Positions 60,433-64,000 of a stretch of DNA of 64,000 bases are shown here, in pieces. How positions within the stretch are numbered: the stretch's first letter is position 1; each line of letters opens with the position of its first letter. Source of the stretch: Streptomyces sp. NBC_01669 (GTDB lineage: Bacteria > Actinomycetota > Actinomycetes > Streptomycetales > Streptomycetaceae); contig NZ_JAPEQG010000001.1 in the NCBI RefSeq assembly GCF_026339735.1, positions 5,456,001 to 5,520,000 of the forward strand, given 5' to 3'. Both the position numbers and the translations under genes were made by a program. The notes beneath the pieces are model-generated. The model searched no databases. It was not told where the DNA came from and saw only the letters and a program-made list of their open reading frames with translations.

Positions 60433-61092
60433 GTGCCGTACCCGAAGCGAACAGCTCTTGCGCTGGCGTCCGCGCTGGCCGGCTCGGTGGTGCTGCTGGC
60501 CGCGCCCGCCGCCCACGCCACGGTCGTGGACGTCGACTACAAGTGCAAGACGCCGATCGGAGACAAGAGCGCGGTGTCGCCCATCGACATCAAGAGCGTG
60601 AAGAGCGGCAGCAGTTACACGCTCACGATGTCCTTCCAGAAGGGCGTCTCGTCCAGCCCCGTGGAGCTGGGCAAGGGCGCCATGAAGCCCAGCGCGGTCA
60701 TCCGGCTGAGCGGCGCCGAATCGGGTCAGGTCCAGGTCTCGGGACCGGCGAACGCCGCGGCGATCCCGGCGAACACCCCGATCAAGATCAGCGACCTTTC
60801 GGGTACGTACACCCCGAGGAAGAGCGGCAAGGTCGGCTTCACCGCCGGAGTGCTCACCATCAAGGCGCTCGGTACGACCACGACCTGCACCCCGGGCAAC
60901 AGTCCGAAGCCGTCGCTCGAACTCGATGTGACGGCGGCGGGCGGCTCGAAGGACACCTCGGAAACGACCCTGCCGAAGACCGGACCGCTCGACTCGGCGA
61001 TGGCGCTCGGGACGCTCGGCGGCACGGTACTGCTGACCGGTGCGGCCGGGGTGCTGTGGCTGACCAGGCGCGGACAACGGGCCGCGGGCTGA
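60433..61092 (+). CDS. LPXTG-type sortase substrate, Ig-like cell-wall protein
   Basis: 219 residues from GTG 60433, chosen for AGGGGA seven bases upstream and because the signal peptide (ALASALAGSVVLLAAPAAHA) then starts at once. The mature domain is beta-rich with two cysteines (YKCKTP and TTTCTPGN). The sorting signal is complete: LPKTG, a membrane helix (LGGTVLLTGAAGVLWL) and a basic end (RRGQR). Sortase would link it to peptidoglycan. LPKTG differs from the LAXTG signal of many Streptomyces SrtE substrates. First gene of a four-gene surface cluster. Confidence 0.88.
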   Translation: MPYPKRTALALASALAGSVVLLAAPAAHATVVDVDYKCKTPIGDKSAVSPIDIKSVKSGSSYTLTMSFQKGVSSSPVELGKGAMKPSAVIRLSGAESGQVQVSGPANAAAIPANTPIKISDLSGTYTPRKSGKVGFTAGVLTIKALGTTTTCTPGNSPKPSLELDVTAAGGSKDTSETTLPKTGPLDSAMALGTLGGTVLLTGAAGVLWLTRRGQRAAG

Positions 61093-61162
61093 GCTCCACG
61101 GAGCCGCCGCGCGCCGTCCGTACGTACACGCCCGTTCTGTACGCAGCAGGGAGCCCACCCCT

Positions 61163-62161
61163 ATGCCACCGTTGACCGGTCACGCCGTCCGAGCCGTTCT
61201 CGCAGCCCTGTTGTGCGCTTTCGCCTGCGCCTTGACCGCGAGCCCGGCGGCCGCCGCCGACCTGAGCGGCGCGGACTGGACGGCGCAGCCCGCAGTGGGC
61301 GCTGGGACCCGGAGCGGAGAGGACGGCGGCAGACCGTACTTCTATCTGGAGGGACTGCCCGGCACCGTGCTGCAGGACCGGCTCTCCGTCACCAACCCGG
61401 GCACCGCCCCGGTCACCGTGCGACTGCGCGGGGCGGATGCGTACAACGCCGGGGGCGGTGACATCGCCGTACGCGGAACGAAGGACTCCACCGGGACCGG
61501 TGCCTGGCTGCGGCTCGCCGCGGACCGGGTGACCGTGCCCGCCCGTACCCGCGCCGAGGTGCCGTTCTCCGTCACCGTCCCGGCAGGTGCGTCGCCCGGC
61601 GACCACCCGGGGGCGATCGTCGCCGAGCACTCCGGGCGCTCGGTGGGCGTACGCGTCCATCTGCGGGTCAGCGGGCCCACGCTGACCGCGCTGACCGTGG
61701 AGGACGTCAGCGTGTCCGGGCGGACCATCCACTACACCCTCGTCAACCGGGGCAACGCGGCCCTCGCCCCGCGCCTCGCCGTCAGCGCGGACGGGGTCTT
61801 CGGCACCCTGCTGCGGCGCGAGGCGCGGAACCTGCCGGTGGACCTGCTGCCCGGACAGCGGGTGAAACTCACCGAACCGTGGCGGGACGCCCCCGCGCTC
61901 GATTCCGCCACCGTCCGGCTCCGCGTCACCGCCGCGGCCGGAGCGCACAGCGAGGCGACAGCCCGAGCGGCCTTCGTCCCCTGGGCGCCGGTGACCGGCG
62001 GCGCCCTGCTGGTCCTGGCCGCGGCCGCCGCAGGCGCGTACGCGTACCGGCTCCGGCGCAGCCACCGCCGGCCATCGGGCGACGGCGGCCCGGACCATGG
62101 CGACGCAGCTCGAACCACGGCAGAGAGAAGGCACTTGGTGAAGGCGGGAGCGCAATCGTGA
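61163..62161 (+). CDS. DUF916/WxL-like secreted membrane-anchored protein
   Basis: 332 residues. Signal peptide to about residue 31 (LTASPAAAA). An Ig-like domain follows (YFYLEGLPGTVLQDRLSVTN), then a second (VRVHLRVSGPTLTALTVEDV). The layout with NPGTAPVTVRLRGADAY and VPFSVTVPAGASPGDHPGAI matches the DUF916 peptidoglycan-binding-like family that accompanies WxL proteins in Firmicutes. A C-terminal membrane helix (ALLVLAAAAAGAYAYRL) and a basic cytoplasmic tail close it. The stop overlaps the next GTG (GTGA). Confidence 0.85.
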   Translation: MPPLTGHAVRAVLAALLCAFACALTASPAAAADLSGADWTAQPAVGAGTRSGEDGGRPYFYLEGLPGTVLQDRLSVTNPGTAPVTVRLRGADAYNAGGGDIAVRGTKDSTGTGAWLRLAADRVTVPARTRAEVPFSVTVPAGASPGDHPGAIVAEHSGRSVGVRVHLRVSGPTLTALTVEDVSVSGRTIHYTLVNRGNAALAPRLAVSADGVFGTLLRREARNLPVDLLPGQRVKLTEPWRDAPALDSATVRLRVTAAAGAHSEATARAAFVPWAPVTGGALLVLAAAAAGAYAYRLRRSHRRPSGDGGPDHGDAARTTAERRHLVKAGAQS

Positions 62162-63276
62162 GACGACAGACCGGACCGGCGTCCCTCCGGCGCGGCAGCC
62201 ACCGGTGGGCCGCCGCGCTGCTCGTCGCGCTGCTGCCCGCCCTGATGCTCCTGCCCGCGCCCGGTGCCCGCGCGGCGGACGGAAAGCCCGCGGTCACCCT
62301 CTCCGAGCAGCAGGCGGGCAAGGGCGGTGACATTACCGTCAAGGGCACCGGATGGCGGCCGAACACCCTGCTGATGATGCTGATCTGCGGACAGTCCGCG
62401 CCCGGCACGGGCGTCATCGGCGGCACCAACTCCTGCGCCAATGCCGACGGACGCGCCGTCACCACCGACGCCAAGGGCGCCTTCAGCAAGAAGATGCCGG
62501 TCTCCGAACCGCCCAGGCCGTGCCCCTGCGTGGTGCATGTCGCGACGGTCACCGGGGAACAGGCAGCCGCCGACGCCGGGTTCGTCGTCGCCGGACACCC
62601 CGTCCTCCCACTGCCGGAACAGACGGACGGCGGAAAGCTCGCGGTGCTCGCCACCACCCGGCTGGAGGGCGACAGCGGAATCCTCACCTGGTTCGGCGCC
62701 CCGCCCTCCCGGCAACTCGTCTTCACCGTGGGCAACCTCGGTTCGGCGCCGGTCAAGGACCCGGTCTTCCGGGTCGGCACCGCGCACGGCGTCTTCGCCC
62801 CGCAGTGGGAGGAGCGACAGTGGCGCGGCACCATCGCGCCCGGCCGCAAGGCACGGATCGCACTGCCGGTCGAACTGACGGCGGGCGCCCACGGCGACTA
62901 CCGGATCTCCCTGCGGTACGGGACGAAAACACTGGCCGAACAGCCGTGGGGGGTGGGCCGCCCCTGGGGCGTCACACTCTTCTGGATCCTGCTCTGCCTC
63001 GTCGTACCGGCCGCGGTGTTCCGCATCGGCATGGCGATCGTCGACAAGGTGCGGCCCCGCGCCGCGTACACCTCGGCCCGCGCCGGCCGTCACCGCCATC
63101 CGCTGCCGGCCGACGCGACGGCGAGGCTGCGCCGGGGACCGCGCGCCCCGGAGGCCCCCTCGACAGCGTCCGCGGCAGGACCCGCCCCGGGCGCGACCAC
63201 CACGGCCGCGCTGCCGTGGTTCACACCGGATTCCGCACCGTCAGAGAACAGACCCACGACGAAGGGACATTCGTGA
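62158..63276 (+). CDS. Secreted protein with neocarzinostatin-like domain and C-terminal membrane anchor
   Basis: 372 residues from GTG 62158. Signal peptide (WAAALLVALLPALMLLPAPG). The first domain (VTLSEQQAGKGGDITVKGTG) resembles the neocarzinostatin/IPT-like fold, with several cysteines (LICGQ, NSCAN, RPCPCVVH). A second beta domain follows (LVFTVGNLGSAPVKDPVF) and a membrane helix (VTLFWILLCLVVPAAVF) with a 90-residue Ala/Pro-rich cytoplasmic tail. It is coupled to both neighbours by GTGA overlaps. The function is likely structural or ligand binding at the wall; no enzyme motif is seen. Confidence 0.82.
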   Translation: MRRQTGPASLRRGSHRWAAALLVALLPALMLLPAPGARAADGKPAVTLSEQQAGKGGDITVKGTGWRPNTLLMMLICGQSAPGTGVIGGTNSCANADGRAVTTDAKGAFSKKMPVSEPPRPCPCVVHVATVTGEQAAADAGFVVAGHPVLPLPEQTDGGKLAVLATTRLEGDSGILTWFGAPPSRQLVFTVGNLGSAPVKDPVFRVGTAHGVFAPQWEERQWRGTIAPGRKARIALPVELTAGAHGDYRISLRYGTKTLAEQPWGVGRPWGVTLFWILLCLVVPAAVFRIGMAIVDKVRPRAAYTSARAGRHRHPLPADATARLRRGPRAPEAPSTASAAGPAPGATTTAALPWFTPDSAPSENRPTTKGHS

Positions 63277-64000
63277 GCACGCAACGGAGGATGAGCGCGG
63301 CCGGAGTCGCGCTGATGCTCGGCGGCGCGGGGATCCTGCTGGCCGCGAGCCCAGCCCTGGCTGCCGACGTCTCGTACAAGACGGAGTGCATACCGCCGTC
63401 CATCTCCGGACTGCCTCCTGTGCAGGGCACGACCAAGGTGCAGCTGACCGCGCCCGCCGAGGCAAAGGTCGGGGACAGCGTCGAGGTGGTGTGGAAGACG
63501 GTCGAGGCCGCTTCCAAGAACCCCGACGTCCTGGACCTGGAGAAGGACACGGTCAAGCCGACCGGCACCATCGAGGTCGGCGGCGCGGCCACGGGAACGC
63601 TGCAGATGGAAGGGCCACGGCAGAACCCGCCGATCCCCAAGAACAGCGCCATGGTGCTGCCCGACATGAAGGGCACGCTGAAGCTGGAGAAGGCCGGTGA
63701 GATCACGCTGACGCCGGGCGCGTACAACATCAACGTGTCGAAGCCGATCTCCACCGACACCAAGTGCTCCCCGAAGGAGGCCGTTCAGCCGGGCGCGACG
63801 ATCAAGGTGACGGACGGTGGCGGTACGACATCGGGCGGTACGACCACCGGTACGACAGCGGGTGGCACGACCACCGGTTCCACCACGGCGGGCGGCACGA
63901 CGGCCGCAGGGGGAACGACGGCGGGCACGACGGCCGGCGGTACGGACACCGGAGGCAGTGACTCCGGCGGCACCACCGCCGGGTCGAGCGGCGGCGGTGA
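63273..64000 (+). CDS. Secreted Thr/Gly-repeat protein (3' end outside window)
   Basis: The first 242 residues of a secreted protein starting at GTG 63273 with GAAGGGA upstream. Signal peptide (AAGVALMLGGAGILLAASPA), then a beta-type domain of about 150 residues (VQLTAPAEAKVGDSVEVVWK, PTGTIEVGGAATGTLQMEG) with two cysteines. From about residue 185 it becomes a low-complexity stalk of Gly-Gly-Thr and Thr-Thr units. The reading frame is still open at the last base; a sorting signal or membrane helix is expected beyond. Last visible gene of the surface operon. Confidence 0.85.
   Translation, partial: MSTQRRMSAAGVALMLGGAGILLAASPALAADVSYKTECIPPSISGLPPVQGTTKVQLTAPAEAKVGDSVEVVWKTVEAASKNPDVLDLEKDTVKPTGTIEVGGAATGTLQMEGPRQNPPIPKNSAMVLPDMKGTLKLEKAGEITLTPGAYNINVSKPISTDTKCSPKEAVQPGATIKVTDGGGTTSGGTTTGTTAGGTTTGSTTAGGTTAAGGTTAGTTAGGTDTGGSDSGGTTAGSSGGG
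63823..63998 (+). repeat. Degenerate GGY-ACG-ACN repeats encoding a Gly/Thr stalk
   Basis: Recurrent GGTACGAC, GGCACGAC and GGCGGGCACGACGGC-like units encode the Gly/Thr-rich stalk of the last gene. Such DNA is prone to copy-number change. Confidence 0.7.

Overview
The window is high-GC actinobacterial DNA, almost certainly from a Streptomyces chromosome. The gene order (mfd, MazG, P450, two Rpf proteins, enolase, DivIC, DUF501, Ppx/GppA, NDH-2, CFA synthase, bldA, thiolase, SGNH hydrolase, CBS, hut genes, SigB-type sigma factor) matches what I remember of the S. coelicolor core near SCO3066-SCO3109, read in reverse. Other signs are a tRNA-Leu(UAA) of the bldA type, frequent GTG starts, leaderless-looking promoters and stable GC-rich terminator hairpins. 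No rRNA, CRISPR array, phage or intact IS was seen.

Layout. 1-9.7 kb: the 3' part of mfd, a TetR regulator with a divergent SalK-like gene, a secreted HNH nuclease, a GNAT enzyme, two surface proteins and an orphan DNA methylase-like gene fused to an S-subunit-like tail. 9.7-16 kb: a membrane protein coupled to a Ser/Thr kinase, then a YfhO / GtrB-like / GtrA-like glycosylation trio. 16-25 kb: SurA-like lipoprotein, MazG, P450, two Rpf muralytic enzymes (the second under a c-di-AMP riboswitch), enolase, DivIC, DUF501 and Ppx/GppA. 25-33 kb: Rex-controlled NDH-2, a cyclopropane synthase, a MacB-type ABC pair, and bldA. 33-42.9 kb: Bax-inhibitor-like protein, small conserved proteins, a thiolase with a perfect 99-bp tandem duplication at its 3' end, SGNH hydrolase, cystathionine beta-synthase, and a divergent XRE regulator / SDR pair.

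43-57.4 kb is the most interesting part. A five-gene operon (betaine-type ABC importer plus NCS1 permease) diverges from a histidine ammonia-lyase homologue that lacks the Ala-Ser-Gly triad needed for the MIO cofactor and is coupled to an RpiR regulator. A hut operon follows: HutU, an M20 amidohydrolase, HutF and HutI. A betaine importer, a MIO-less lyase and urocanate catabolism together suggest uptake of a histidine betaine (hercynine or ergothioneine), elimination of trimethylamine, and conversion of the (thio)urocanate towards glutamate. That is inference, not proof.

57.4-64 kb: a decayed aminotransferase remnant, a SigB/SigF-type sigma factor with its anti-anti-sigma and anti-sigma-like partners, then a cell-surface cluster (LPKTG protein, DUF916-like protein, two more secreted membrane-anchored proteins) running off the window end.

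Regulatory links: bldA supplies the only tRNA for UUA codons, and the one in-frame TTA I found in a convincing gene is in the GtrB-like glycosyltransferase. Rex (NADH/NAD) sites precede ndh, c-di-AMP controls one Rpf, and a palindrome pair sits between the TetR gene and its neighbour.
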